Shown here piece after piece: positions 26,884 to 35,793 of a stretch of DNA of 64,000 bases. Every line of letters begins with the position of its first letter. The first letter of the stretch is position 1. Source of the stretch: Actinomadura pelletieri DSM 43383 (lineage in GTDB: Bacteria; Actinomycetota; Actinomycetes; Streptosporangiales; Streptosporangiaceae); the NCBI RefSeq assembly GCF_003634705.1, contig NZ_RBWU01000001.1:1230980-1294979 (forward strand), written 5' to 3'. The position numbers and the translations under genes are program-made. The notes beneath the pieces were generated by a model. That model did not search any database. It was given only the letters and a program-made list of their open reading frames with translations, and was not told the origin of the DNA.

Positions 26884-27918
26884 TCAGTTGTTGAGGAGGC
26901 GCCAGGCGGTGAGGGCGAGTCTGGCTCGGGTCAGGCCGGTGGGGTCGGTGATGTCGGTGCCCAGGGCCTTGCCGATCTGCTCGACTCGGCGGGCGACGCT
27001 GCTGTGGTGCAGGTGGAGGAGATCGGCGGCCCGGCGTAGGGAGCCGGTGGTGCAGTAGGCGTCCAGTGTCTCCAGGTCTTGTGGGGTGTCGGCGATGAGG
27101 GCGATTGCGGCCACGTCGGGGTTGTCGCGCAGGGCGCTGTGGGGGAGTTGGGCGAGCAGCGCCATCGCCCCGAGGTCGTTGTGGTGGACGACGGGTCGGC
27201 GGGGTGTGGTGAAGCGGAGGGCGGTGCGGGCCTGTCGCCAGGAGAGGTCGGGGGCGTGGGAGGCGCCGATGCCCGCGTGGACGCCGGGAGGGAAGCGGGA
27301 CGGGTCGATGGTGGTGGCCAGGATGACGCCCACGCCGTCGAGCGGCGCGGCCTTCACCGGGCGGGCCGGGCAGATCATCCCGGCGACCTCGTCGAGGGGA
27401 AGGCGTGACCGGACCGCGGCGACGCGGACCGGCAGGTCGGCGGCGAAGCCCAGCAGGCGCAGCGCGCGGGCCCTGGCGGCCTGGTCGCAGTCGGCGGCGA
27501 TCACCAGTTCGGCGAGGGCGGGGTCGGTCATCGTGGTGCGGGCCGGGCCGTACTTCTCCAGGACCGCCGCGGCGGCGATGGCGAGCCGGTCCAGGAGCAC
27601 CTCGTCGAGCGGGACGGCAGGGCCGGGGCGTTCCAACCACACCGTGCCGACCTCCTCGTCGTCGAGGGTGATGGGCGTGGACGTGGACGCGGGCGGCGCC
27701 GGGTCGTGGGGTCGGGCGCCGTCGGGGGCGACGCGGAGTACCCGTCCGGAGCCGTGGATACGGATACCGGCCACGCATTCGGCCAGGCCCGCCGAGGCGC
27801 GGGCGAGTGCCGGGAGGTCGACGCGTCGGCGCATCAACGTGTCGTAGAACGTGACGACGCGGATCGCTCCCTCCGCGTAGGTGTCCAGTCCCGACAGGCG
27901 TATGGCGAGTGCCTCCAT
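26884..27918 (-). CDS. PucR/CdaR-type transcriptional regulator
   Basis: A 344-aa protein. The C-terminal PucR HTH is clear (LETLDAYCTTGSLRRAADLLHLHHSSVARRVEQI, read in parts). The preceding region resembles the GGDEF-like domain of CdaR proteins, and the N-terminal 130 residues may be a GAF-like sensor. The ATG at 27918 gives MEALAIRLSG; a longer open frame extends upstream but overlaps the divergent hydrolase gene and lacks actinomycete-like coding signal. It is divergent from the alpha/beta hydrolase gene 99 bp away, a natural target. Confidence 0.88.
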   Translation of the reverse strand: MEALAIRLSGLDTYAEGAIRVVTFYDTLMRRRVDLPALARASAGLAECVAGIRIHGSGRVLRVAPDGARPHDPAPPASTSTPITLDDEEVGTVWLERPGPAVPLDEVLLDRLAIAAAAVLEKYGPARTTMTDPALAELVIAADCDQAARARALRLLGFAADLPVRVAAVRSRLPLDEVAGMICPARPVKAAPLDGVGVILATTIDPSRFPPGVHAGIGASHAPDLSWRQARTALRFTTPRRPVVHHNDLGAMALLAQLPHSALRDNPDVAAIALIADTPQDLETLDAYCTTGSLRRAADLLHLHHSSVARRVEQIGKALGTDITDPTGLTRARLALTAWRLLNN

Positions 27919-28017
27919 GGCGGCAGGATAAAGGCCGCCGGTCGGTGCGTTAGCAGGGCGGGACGCGCGACGCCTGGCGGATGATCGTGGGGAGCGCCGG
28001 GGGTGAGGATGGGCGTC

Positions 28018-28917
28018 ATGGATCCCGAACTCGAAGCTTTCGTTCCGCTGATACCGAAGGTCGACCTGGCCGACGCGGCCGTCGCGCGGAAGGAACTCGC
28101 CGCGCTGGCCGCGGCGGCGTCGGACGTGGTCGCTGCGAATCCCGACGTCGAGGACATGGTGGTCGAGGACCGCACGGTACGGGGGGTGCCGGTGCGGATC
28201 TACCGTCCGGACGGCGCGCACGGTGCCGTCATCTGGTTGCGCGGCGGCGGCTGGGTCCTCGGTGACCTGGACACCGAGCACCGGATGGCGGGCGGCATCG
28301 CGAGCGGCTCCGGTGCGGTGGTGATCTCCGTGGACTACCGCAGGTCGCCCGAACATCGGTTCCCGGCCGCCCTGGACGACCTGTACGCCGTGCTGACCTG
28401 GACGTCCGAGCACGCGTCCGAACTCGGCGTCACCCCGGACCGGATCGCGGTCGGCGGGCACAGCGCCGGTGCGGGGCTCGCGGCAGCAGGGGCGTTGCGG
28501 GCACGTGACCAGCAGGGGCCGCCGATCTGTTTCCAGGTATTGAACCAGCCTGTGCTGGACGACCGGCAACAGACGTGGTCGCAGCGGAACTTCACCGACA
28601 CGCCATGGCTAACGCGCGACAACATCGCTGCGGCGTGGCGGCACTACCTGGGTGCCGAGGCCGCCACGCCGTACGCCGCCCCGGCTCGTGCCGGTGACCT
28701 TTCCGGTCTGCCACCGGCCTATATCGCCACCGCGGAGTTCGATCCGGTGCGTGACGAGGGCATCGCCTATGCGTCCCGCCTGTTGGAGGCGGGTGTGCCG
28801 GTCGACCTGCACCAGTGGCCCGGGACGTTTCACGGTTCGCATGCGATTCCGTCCGGTGTGTCGCAGCGGCAGGTCGCCGAACTCGGCTCCGTCCTGCGCC
28901 GTGCCCTGGCCGAGTGA
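28018..28917 (+). CDS. Alpha/beta hydrolase, hormone-sensitive-lipase family esterase
   Basis: A 299-aa protein starting at ATG 28018 (MDPELEAFVP), with GTGAGG upstream. The nucleophile elbow is GGHSAGAG, the acid is in EFDPVRDEG and the catalytic His in FHGSH. The oxyanion motif, normally HGGGW, reads RGGGW here (VIWLRGGGWVLGDLDTEH), an unusual substitution at a normally conserved position. It is predicted to be a cytoplasmic carboxylesterase. It is divergent from the PucR regulator and convergent with the TetR gene (stop codons 1 bp apart). Confidence 0.9.
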   Translation: MDPELEAFVPLIPKVDLADAAVARKELAALAAAASDVVAANPDVEDMVVEDRTVRGVPVRIYRPDGAHGAVIWLRGGGWVLGDLDTEHRMAGGIASGSGAVVISVDYRRSPEHRFPAALDDLYAVLTWTSEHASELGVTPDRIAVGGHSAGAGLAAAGALRARDQQGPPICFQVLNQPVLDDRQQTWSQRNFTDTPWLTRDNIAAAWRHYLGAEAATPYAAPARAGDLSGLPPAYIATAEFDPVRDEGIAYASRLLEAGVPVDLHQWPGTFHGSHAIPSGVSQRQVAELGSVLRRALAE

Positions 28918-28918
28918 G

Positions 28919-29590
28919 TCAGGTCGGGTTGGCTCGGGTCAGGAGGCCGGTGACGAAGATGTGGAGGACTTCGGGGTAGATGTCGGAGGCGGCGCGGTCG
29001 GGCCACTGGTCGCCGATGGCGCGCAGGGTCGGGTAGCGGGACGGGTCCAGGCGGCTGAGGCTGAACTCGCGGTCGAGGTCGGCGAAGTCTTCCCGGCGGT
29101 GGGCGGTGTGGGCGCGGACGAGGATTTCGCCGACCGTGTAGTACCAGAGGCTGCGGAAGACGTCGACGGCCTGGAGGTGTGTGCAGCCGTGGTCGACGGC
29201 GGCGGCCACGATCGTTTCGATGAACCACAGGGCCGAGTCGCCCAGGCGGCCGAGGAAGCCGTCGGCGGTGAGGACCTCCGCGCCCCACGGCCAGGCCGTC
29301 AGGGCCTCGTGAATCGCTAGCCAGGCGACGACGATCCGTTCGCCGGGGTCGTCGGGGAGATCGGGGCGCGGGACCTTGTCGACGTGATCGTTTATCAGCT
29401 GGACGATCAGGTCATCCTTGTCCCGCACGTGGTGGTACAGGGTCGTGGGTCCGACGCCGATCTCGGCGGCCAAGCGGCGGATCGTGAGGCTGTCCCAGCC
29501 GTCCCGGTCGATGAGGCGGCGGGCGCCCGCCAGGATCTCGGCGCGGGACGTCGCCGGTGGCCGCCCGGTGCGGCCGGACGGTGCTGACAT
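28919..29590 (-). CDS. TetR-family repressor
   Basis: A 223-aa protein from ATG 29590. The N-terminal HTH is LTIRRLAAEIGVGPTTLYHHVRDKDDL, in the layout of TetR with a TetR_C-like ligand domain. The C-terminal helices contain WPWGAEVL and RSLWYYTVGEIL. It faces the MFS pump gene across a 26-bp palindrome, the classical arrangement for drug-induced derepression of efflux. Confidence 0.95.
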   Translation of the reverse strand: MSAPSGRTGRPPATSRAEILAGARRLIDRDGWDSLTIRRLAAEIGVGPTTLYHHVRDKDDLIVQLINDHVDKVPRPDLPDDPGERIVVAWLAIHEALTAWPWGAEVLTADGFLGRLGDSALWFIETIVAAAVDHGCTHLQAVDVFRSLWYYTVGEILVRAHTAHRREDFADLDREFSLSRLDPSRYPTLRAIGDQWPDRAASDIYPEVLHIFVTGLLTRANPT

Positions 29591-29670
29591 CAGGTCGGGT
29601 TCTCGTTGTCCGGGCACCGTCCCATCATGCTGCCCTTCCGGGCTTGCTCTGGTTCCCGGCTCTCGTGTTG

Positions 29671-29696
29671 TACTTTAGGAACATGTTCCGAAAGTA
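29671..29696. promoter_or_regulatory. 26-bp palindromic operator between tetR and MFS genes
   Basis: TACTTT and AAAGTA form the outer arms, GGAACATGTTCC forms a perfect 12-bp core, and only one symmetric pair mismatches. The site ends 8 bp before the pump start codon and 80 bp from the TetR start, as expected for a TetR operator controlling both genes. Confidence 0.85.
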
Positions 29697-29704
29697 GCCG
29701 GCTC

Positions 29705-31180
29705 ATGGAGGCCGTTGTGACGAAACGCAGTGAGGTGGCCGTCCGACCAGGGCTCATCCTCGCCACGGTGGCGGTGGTGCAGTTCCTGGTGTCGCTGGAC
29801 CTGTCGGTGGTGAACGTCGGGCTGCCGGAGATCGGCTCGGCGCTCGGCTTCAGTGCCGTGGGGCTGACCTGGGTGATCCACGCCTACGCGCTGACCTTTG
29901 GCGGGCTGCTGCTACTCGGTGGGAAGGCGGCCGATCGGTACGGGCAGCGGCGGATGTTGATGGGCGGGCTCGGGCTGTTCGGGCTCGCGTCGCTGTTCGG
30001 TGGGTTCGCCGCTGAGTCCTGGCATCTTGTTGCGGCGCGTGCTGCTCAGGGGGTCGGGGCCGCGGCTCTGGCTCCCGCGGCGTTGGCGCTGTTGACCGCG
30101 ACGTTTCCCACGGGGAAGACGCGCGTTCGGGCCTTTGGGATCTGGAGCGCCACCAACGCGGCGGGCGGGGCTCTCGGTGTGCTGGTCGGGGGCCTGCTCA
30201 CCGAGTTCGCGGGCTGGCGGTGGGTGATGTTCGTGAACGTTCCAATGGCCTTGTTCGCCCTGGCCATGGCCTGGCGTGGTGTCGCCCCTGATCCGGTGCG
30301 GCGCCGTTCTGGACGGCCGGACGTTCTTGGTGGCGTGTTGGCCACGGCGGGCATGAGCTTGCTGGTGTTCGGCATCGTCCGCACTGATGAGTATGCGTGG
30401 ACGTCCGTTGTGACCGTCTCGACCCTGGCGGTCGCGGTGCTGTTGCTGGCCGTGTTCCTCGTCGTCGAGCGGATCACCGCCCGTGACCCGCTCGTCCGGC
30501 TCGGGCTGTTCGCCAACCGGTCCGTGCTCGGCGCGAACGCCTACATGTTGGTGGTCGGTGGGGGCATGGCCTCGGCGTTCTACTTCCTCTCGCTGTACGT
30601 GCAGGGGGTGCTCGGGAACGGGCCGGCCCTCGCCGGGGTCCAGTTCCTGCCGCTGGCCCTCGGGGTGATCGTCGGTTCCGTGGTCGCCATCAAGGTCGGG
30701 TACCGGTTCGCGCCCCGGGTTCTGCTGGTGAGCGGTGCGCTGCTGACCGCGGCCGGGTTCGCCTGGTTCGGTCTGATCAGTGTGGACGGATCCTTCCTGA
30801 CGGACGTTCTCGGGCCGTCGCTGTTGGTGGGTGTCGGGTTCGGGCTCTGTCTGGGGCCGATCGTGTCGGTTGCCACGGCCGGGGTCGCGTCGCATGAGGC
30901 CGGGACCGCGTCCGCGCTGCTCAACAGTTCGCGTCAGATCGGTGCCGCGCTGGGGCTCGCGGCTCTTGGTACCGCCGCCCAGGGGCGGGCCGGATCGGCG
31001 GGGACGCCTAGCGCGCTGAATGAGGGTTACGCGTTCGGGCTGACGTTGTGCGCCGGGCTTCTCGTGGCGGCCGCCCTGATCGCCCTTGTTGTTCCGCGTC
31101 GCACTGGTGCACCGGTGCCGGATGTTGTCGTCGAAACGCGTCGGCCGGAGTCGGCGGGCATGAAGGGAAGTGCGCGATGA
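29705..31180 (+). CDS. DHA2-type MFS drug efflux transporter
   Basis: About 491 aa from ATG 29705; GTG at 29717 is an alternative. Fourteen hydrophobic segments are consistent with the DHA2 (EmrB/QacA) family. The first helix region carries SLDLSVVNVGLPEI, the family's usual D-x-x-V-x-N-V-A/G-L-P pattern. Motif A is GKAADRYGQRR and motif C-like glycines follow in helix 5. Proton-driven export of a hydrophobic drug or metabolite is predicted. It is likely repressed by the divergent TetR and coupled (ATGA) to the ABC exporter genes. Confidence 0.93.
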   Translation: MEAVVTKRSEVAVRPGLILATVAVVQFLVSLDLSVVNVGLPEIGSALGFSAVGLTWVIHAYALTFGGLLLLGGKAADRYGQRRMLMGGLGLFGLASLFGGFAAESWHLVAARAAQGVGAAALAPAALALLTATFPTGKTRVRAFGIWSATNAAGGALGVLVGGLLTEFAGWRWVMFVNVPMALFALAMAWRGVAPDPVRRRSGRPDVLGGVLATAGMSLLVFGIVRTDEYAWTSVVTVSTLAVAVLLLAVFLVVERITARDPLVRLGLFANRSVLGANAYMLVVGGGMASAFYFLSLYVQGVLGNGPALAGVQFLPLALGVIVGSVVAIKVGYRFAPRVLLVSGALLTAAGFAWFGLISVDGSFLTDVLGPSLLVGVGFGLCLGPIVSVATAGVASHEAGTASALLNSSRQIGAALGLAALGTAAQGRAGSAGTPSALNEGYAFGLTLCAGLLVAAALIALVVPRRTGAPVPDVVVETRRPESAGMKGSAR

Positions 31181-32940
31181 CCAGCGTTGACGTCGAGCGG
31201 CCGGGGATGGTGGGGTTGCTGCGGCCCCATCTCGGGGCTTTCGCCGCCGTGGTGATCTTCCAGGTCGTGGGGGCCATCGCGGGGCTGGCGCCGCTGCTGG
31301 CGGTCGTCGAGCTGGGACGTGAGCTGCTGGCCCCCGGCCCCGTGGACGAGGGGCGTGTCTGGACGGTCGTGGCCGTGGGCGCGGTCGGGCTGTTCGTCCG
31401 GCTGGTGTTCACGGCCGCGTCGTCCGGCATCGGGCATCTCCTGGACGACCGGGTGCAGCTGTCGTTCCGGCGGCTGCTGGCCGAGCGGCTCGGGCGCGTC
31501 CCGCTCGGGTGGTTCTCGCGGCGCCGGACGGGTGAGCTGGCCAAGGTGGTCGGGGAGGACGTCAGCGCCGTCCACCCGTTCATCGCCCACGCCCCCGGCG
31601 AACTGGTCGCCGCGTTCGTGGTGCCGCTGGTGTCGCTCGTCTACCTGTTCACCGTCGACTGGCGGCTCACGCTGATCACCCTGATTCCGGTGGTACTGGC
31701 GGTCGCGCTGGTTCCGTTGATGATGACCAAACCCCGGCTGCGCGAACAGAAGGAGTTCGACGAGGCCATGGGCCGGATCGCGAGTTCGGCCATCGAGTTC
31801 GTGCAGGGCATCTCCGTGGTCAAGGCGTTCGGCGCGTCCGGACGCGCCCACCACCGGTTCATCACGGCCGTTGACGATTTCGTCGGCGCCTTCTACCGGT
31901 GGGTCCGCGGGCTGTCCGGGATCGCGGCGGGGATGCAACTGGCGCTGTCGCCGCCGTTCGTGCTGCTGGTCGTGCTCGTCGGCGGCACATCCCTGATCAC
32001 GTCCGGGGACATGGCCCCGGCCGATCTGCTGCCGTTCCTGCTGCTGGGGCTCGGGCTGACCGCCCCGGTCGCGGCTCTCGGGCACGGCTTCGACGACATG
32101 CAGGCCGCGCAGCGGGCGGTCGGACGGATCCAGGACGTGCTCGCGGTGCAGCCGCTCCCGGAGCCCGCACATCCCGTTGCGCCGCGCGGGCACCGCGTGG
32201 AACTGCGTGACGTACGGTTCGGCTACGAGGCCGATCACGAAGTGCTGCGCGGCATCAACCTGGTGCTCGAACCAGGGACGGTGACCGCGGTCGTCGGGCC
32301 GTCCGGGAGTGGGAAGTCGACGCTCGTCCAACTGCTGCCCCGGTTCTTCGACCCGACCGGCGGGTCGGTCGTCCTCGGCGGAGTCGATCTCCGTGAGATC
32401 GGTGGCCGGGAGCTGTACCGGACGGTGTCGTTCGTGTTCCAGGACGTCCGCCTGCTGCGCGCGTCCGTCGCCGACAACATCGCGCTCGCGGTGCCGGACG
32501 CCGACCGCGACGCCGTGGTCCGCGCGGCGCGGCTGGCGAACATCCATGACCGCGTCCTCGAACTGCTCCGCGGATACGACACGGTGATCGGTGACGAGGC
32601 CGGGCTGTCGGGCGGTGAGGCGCAGCGGATCTCGATCGCGCGGGCGCTGCTCGCCGACACGCCCGTGCTGGTACTCGACGAGGCGACCGCGTTCACCGAC
32701 CCGCAGACCGAACAGGCGGTACGGCACGCCCTGAAGACGCTGGAAGGCGACCGGACGATCCTCGTCATCGCCCACCGCCTGGAGACGATCGCCGACGCCG
32801 ACACCGTCGTGATGCTGGACGGCGGAACGATCGTGGAGCGCGGCAACCCCACCGAACTCCTGGCACGAGGCGGCAGGTTCGCCGCGTTCTGGCAGGCCCA
32901 GCGGGCGGCGGTCACCGATGAAATGGAGGAGTCGCGATGA
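31177..32940 (+). CDS. ABC exporter half-transporter 1 (fused permease-ATPase)
   Basis: A 587-aa protein starting at ATG 31177, overlapping the MFS stop by 4 nt. Six hydrophobic helices occupy the first 320 residues. The ATPase follows with Walker [10 protein letters not shown], signature [10 protein letters not shown] and Walker B VLVLDEAT with the catalytic Glu present. The membrane part resembles IrtA/YbtP-type exporters, which move siderophores or drugs, but the substrate is unknown. It pairs with the next gene as a heterodimer. Confidence 0.93.
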   Translation: MTSVDVERPGMVGLLRPHLGAFAAVVIFQVVGAIAGLAPLLAVVELGRELLAPGPVDEGRVWTVVAVGAVGLFVRLVFTAASSGIGHLLDDRVQLSFRRLLAERLGRVPLGWFSRRRTGELAKVVGEDVSAVHPFIAHAPGELVAAFVVPLVSLVYLFTVDWRLTLITLIPVVLAVALVPLMMTKPRLREQKEFDEAMGRIASSAIEFVQGISVVKAFGASGRAHHRFITAVDDFVGAFYRWVRGLSGIAAGMQLALSPPFVLLVVLVGGTSLITSGDMAPADLLPFLLLGLGLTAPVAALGHGFDDMQAAQRAVGRIQDVLAVQPLPEPAHPVAPRGHRVELRDVRFGYEADHEVLRGINLVLEPGTVTAVVGPSGSGKSTLVQLLPRFFDPTGGSVVLGGVDLREIGGRELYRTVSFVFQDVRLLRASVADNIALAVPDADRDAVVRAARLANIHDRVLELLRGYDTVIGDEAGLSGGEAQRISIARALLADTPVLVLDEATAFTDPQTEQAVRHALKTLEGDRTILVIAHRLETIADADTVVMLDGGTIVERGNPTELLARGGRFAAFWQAQRAAVTDEMEESR

Positions 32941-34652
32941 TTCGCACGCTGCTGCGTGTTCTCGGCCACGAGTACGCCGGGCCGGTGCGTCGCACCGTCG
33001 CGTTGATGACGGTGACCGCGGTGGCCGAGGGCCTGTCCTACGCGCTGCTGGTCCCGGTGCTGCGTGAGCTGTTGGGCGACACGCCCTCGGACGCCTGGCC
33101 ATGGCTGATCGCGTTCGGCGCGGCGGTCGCCGTCTACGCGGTGCTGCGCTACATCAGTGACCTGTCCGGGTTCCGGGCCGGGACGACGCTGCTGCACGGC
33201 ATGTACTACCGGCTCGGCGATCACCTGGCTCGGCTACCGCTCGGCTGGTACGGCGCCGCACGCGTCGGGCAGGTGTCCGCGCTGGCGAGCCGGGGTGTTC
33301 TCGACGCCATGGGCGTGATCGCGCATCTGCTGGCGCCGTTCATCTCCGCGTGCGTGACGCCCCTGACCATCGTGGTCGTGATGCTCGCCTTCAACTGGCA
33401 GTTGGGGCTCGCCGCGCTGGTCGCCGTCCCGATCGTGGCGGTGATCCAGCGTTGGACGGGACGCGCCATGACCGCCGCCGACGCCGAGCGCGCCGAACGC
33501 GACCACGAGGCGACCGGACGGGTCATCGAGTTCCTCCAGGCCCAGCCGGTGCTGCGTACCGGTGGCCGGACCGCCGAACGGTTCCGGCTGCTCGACGACT
33601 CACTGCGGGAACTCCAGCGCGCGTCCCGCCGCACAGTCCTGTCGGCGCTGCCCGGCGTGGTCGGGCTGGTCCTGACGGTGCAGGCCATGTTCACCGTGCT
33701 CCTGGCCCTGGGCGCCTACCTTGCGATCGGTGGGGACGTCGGCGCGGCTGAGGTCCTGACGATCCTGGTGCTGGCGGCCCGTTGCGCCGACCCGCTGCTG
33801 GCGCTGTCCGACCTCAGCGGCAAACTGCGCGGCGCACGCTCCGAGCTGGCGAGGCTCGACGGGGTGTTGAGCACCGAGCCGCTGCCGGAACCATCCGAAC
33901 CGGTCGAGCCGCAGAGCCATCACGTGGAGTTCGACTCTGTCACCTTCCGGCATGGCGACCGTACGGTCATCGACGGTGTGACGCTGTCGGTTCCCCAGGG
34001 TGGGCGGCTCGCCGTCGTCGGGCCGTCCGGCGCGGGGAAGAGCACCTTCCTGCAACTGCTCGCGCGCTTCTACGACGTGGACGCGGGCGCGGTGCGCGTG
34101 GGCGGCCTGGATGTGCGCGACATCAGCACCGACGTGTTGATGAAGCAGATCGCCATCGTGTTCCAGGACGTCTACCTGTTCGACGGCACCATCGAGGAGA
34201 ACATCCGGCTCGGCCGTCCGGACGCCTCCGATGCCGAGGTGCGGGCCGCCGCGACCGCGGCGCGTCTCGACGAGGTGATCGACCGGTTGCCCGGCGGCTG
34301 GGGCGCGAACGTCGGCGAGGGCGGCGCGCTCCTGTCTGGCGGCGAACGCCAGCGCGTCTCGATCGCGCGTGCGCTGCTGAAGGACGCGCCCATCGTGCTG
34401 CTGGACGAGGTGACCTCCGCCCTGGACCCGGTGAACGAGGCTGCGGTCCACGACGGCATCGACCGTTTGATGGCGGGCCGGACGGTGGTGATGGTGGCGC
34501 ATCGGCTGCGGACCGTACAGCGCGCCGACCACATCGTCTTCCTGGACGGCGGACGCATCGTCGAGCAGGGCACCCACGCCGAGCTGCTCCGCCGCGGCGG
34601 CCGCTACGCCGACTTCTGGACCGTCTCCACGGCCTCCGCCGCGCACGACTGA
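32937..34652 (+). CDS. ABC exporter half-transporter 2 (fused permease-ATPase)
   Basis: A 571-aa protein that starts in the stop of the previous gene (ATGA), implying coupled synthesis of a heterodimer. The N-terminal membrane domain has about six helices. The ATPase has Walker A GPSGAGKST, signature LSGGERQRVS, Walker B IVLLDEVTSALD and switch His in VMVAHRLR. Both halves retain catalytic Glu, so both sites look active. With the MFS pump this makes one three-gene export operon under the TetR regulator. Confidence 0.93.
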   Translation: MIRTLLRVLGHEYAGPVRRTVALMTVTAVAEGLSYALLVPVLRELLGDTPSDAWPWLIAFGAAVAVYAVLRYISDLSGFRAGTTLLHGMYYRLGDHLARLPLGWYGAARVGQVSALASRGVLDAMGVIAHLLAPFISACVTPLTIVVVMLAFNWQLGLAALVAVPIVAVIQRWTGRAMTAADAERAERDHEATGRVIEFLQAQPVLRTGGRTAERFRLLDDSLRELQRASRRTVLSALPGVVGLVLTVQAMFTVLLALGAYLAIGGDVGAAEVLTILVLAARCADPLLALSDLSGKLRGARSELARLDGVLSTEPLPEPSEPVEPQSHHVEFDSVTFRHGDRTVIDGVTLSVPQGGRLAVVGPSGAGKSTFLQLLARFYDVDAGAVRVGGLDVRDISTDVLMKQIAIVFQDVYLFDGTIEENIRLGRPDASDAEVRAAATAARLDEVIDRLPGGWGANVGEGGALLSGGERQRVSIARALLKDAPIVLLDEVTSALDPVNEAAVHDGIDRLMAGRTVVMVAHRLRTVQRADHIVFLDGGRIVEQGTHAELLRRGGRYADFWTVSTASAAHD

Positions 34653-34684
34653 GCCGGGCCCGCCTTCCGGCCGGACGACCTCCG

Positions 34685-34700
34685 ATGAATGATCATTTAT
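34685..34700. promoter_or_regulatory. 16-bp palindrome upstream of the EEP gene
   Basis: ATGAATGATCATTTAT is symmetric apart from one base pair and is the only AT-rich element in the 80-bp gap before the gene at 34733. It is a candidate operator or -10 region. The evidence is symmetry and position only. Confidence 0.35.
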
Positions 34701-34732
34701 CGTGAGACGTCCGGCCGGAACGGAGATCAGCC

Positions 34733-35527
34733 ATGGGAGCCCCGCGGAGCCTTCGGGTCGCCACCTACAACCTGTTCGAGGGCGGACTCGACCGTGACCC
34801 CGTCCCCGGACGGCGGGAGGACGACTCCCGCCTTCAGGAGCAGGTCGCCGTACTCGCGTCCCTCGACCTGGACCTCATCGGCCTTCAGGAGGCCCGGTGG
34901 GGAAAGGACGGATCGGAGCGGGCCCGGAGAATCGCCCGGCGACTCGGCATGTCGTACTGTTTCGTTGGTCCCTCGAACTTTTACAGCCTCGACCTCGCCG
35001 TGTTCGTGCGCGAAAGCGATGACATCGCCGTCGCCGGGACGGAACATCTCCTTGGCCCGCCGTGGGTTCATGGGCTCACCAACGTCACGCTGCAAGTCGG
35101 CGGACGCCCTGAGCCCCTGCATTTCCTCGTCGGGCATTCGGCTCCGAGCAGCCCGACCACGCGCCTCGCCGAAGCCGAGATGGCGACCGTCCACCGGCAT
35201 CTGGACGCCATCTACGTGGCGGACTTCAACGCCGCCGCGATCGGCGAGGAACCCGGCGACACGGTGGCCCTCTCGCACAAGGCGGCCCAGAAATTCGACA
35301 CCCGTCCCGCCGAGGAACTCGTCGCCGCCGGTTTCCGTGACGTGGGCGCGGATTGGGGCGACTCCACCCCGACCGTGGGATACACCGGGCGTGGTGTCGC
35401 CTACCGCTGCGACCGGATCCATACGACGCTTCCCAGCGAGGGGATCACCGGTTACGGCGTCGTCCTGGAAGGCGATGGGCTCAGCGACCACCGCGCGGTC
35501 TGGGCCGAGTTCACGGTCGGCGGGTGA
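34733..35527 (+). CDS. Endonuclease/exonuclease/phosphatase-fold hydrolase
   Basis: A 264-aa protein. EEP catalytic motifs occur in order: VATYNLFEGG, LIGLQEARW (metal-binding Glu), GHSAPSS, VADFNAA (GDFN-like), and C-terminal SDHRAVWAEF with the catalytic His. There is no signal peptide, so it is cytoplasmic. The substrate could be nucleic acid, a phosphoinositide-like lipid or another phosphodiester. ATG 34733 follows GGAGATCAGCC. It is monocistronic and ends just before a strong hairpin. Confidence 0.9.
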   Translation: MGAPRSLRVATYNLFEGGLDRDPVPGRREDDSRLQEQVAVLASLDLDLIGLQEARWGKDGSERARRIARRLGMSYCFVGPSNFYSLDLAVFVRESDDIAVAGTEHLLGPPWVHGLTNVTLQVGGRPEPLHFLVGHSAPSSPTTRLAEAEMATVHRHLDAIYVADFNAAAIGEEPGDTVALSHKAAQKFDTRPAEELVAAGFRDVGADWGDSTPTVGYTGRGVAYRCDRIHTTLPSEGITGYGVVLEGDGLSDHRAVWAEFTVGG

Positions 35528-35539
35528 CCGACATGCCGC

Positions 35540-35564
35540 GGGCCGGGTTCGATGAACCCGGCCC
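35540..35564 (+). terminator. Hairpin terminator of the EEP gene
   Basis: GGGCCGGGTTC and GAACCCGGCCC form a perfect 11-bp stem with a 3-nt loop, 13 bp after the stop codon. No T tract follows. Confidence 0.8.
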
Positions 35565-35591
35565 CCACTACGATGGTCTATGAAAGTGACT

Positions 35592-35647
35592 GAAGAATAG
35601 TCTGGATGACATCGCCAATAGGCGATGCCCACATAAAGATATTCTTC
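35592..35647. other. Nested inverted repeat in an AT-rich gap
   Basis: The outer arms GAAGAATA (35592-35599) and TATTCTTC (35640-35647) enclose an inner perfect stem CATCGCC/GGCGATG with loop AATA (35610-35627). The surrounding stretch to 35793 is unusually AT-rich for this genome and carries no gene. It may be a terminator for the SARP gene (minus strand) or a structured RNA. Confidence 0.5.
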
Positions 35648-35793
35648 ATGAACGCGGTCAACTCGCCGAGCCTTTCCCAGGTGAAACCGGACAGTATGGA
35701 ATAAATCTCTACATACTTAGGCGCCGGTGATCACCATAGCATATTGGGCGCGTCCGAAAAGTCTGTCGCTATCGAGAGAATTCGGGCAAAGCC

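Noticed and set aside
27919..28569. N-terminal extension of the PucR regulator up to 28569
   Set aside because: It would overlap most of the divergent hydrolase gene and has shadow-type composition; ATG 27918 gives a normal-sized regulator.
31027..33102. 691-codon minus-strand open frame across the ABC transporter gene
   Set aside because: It is rich in Arg/His/Gln/Asp repeats with no recognisable fold, while the opposite strand encodes a complete ABC exporter.
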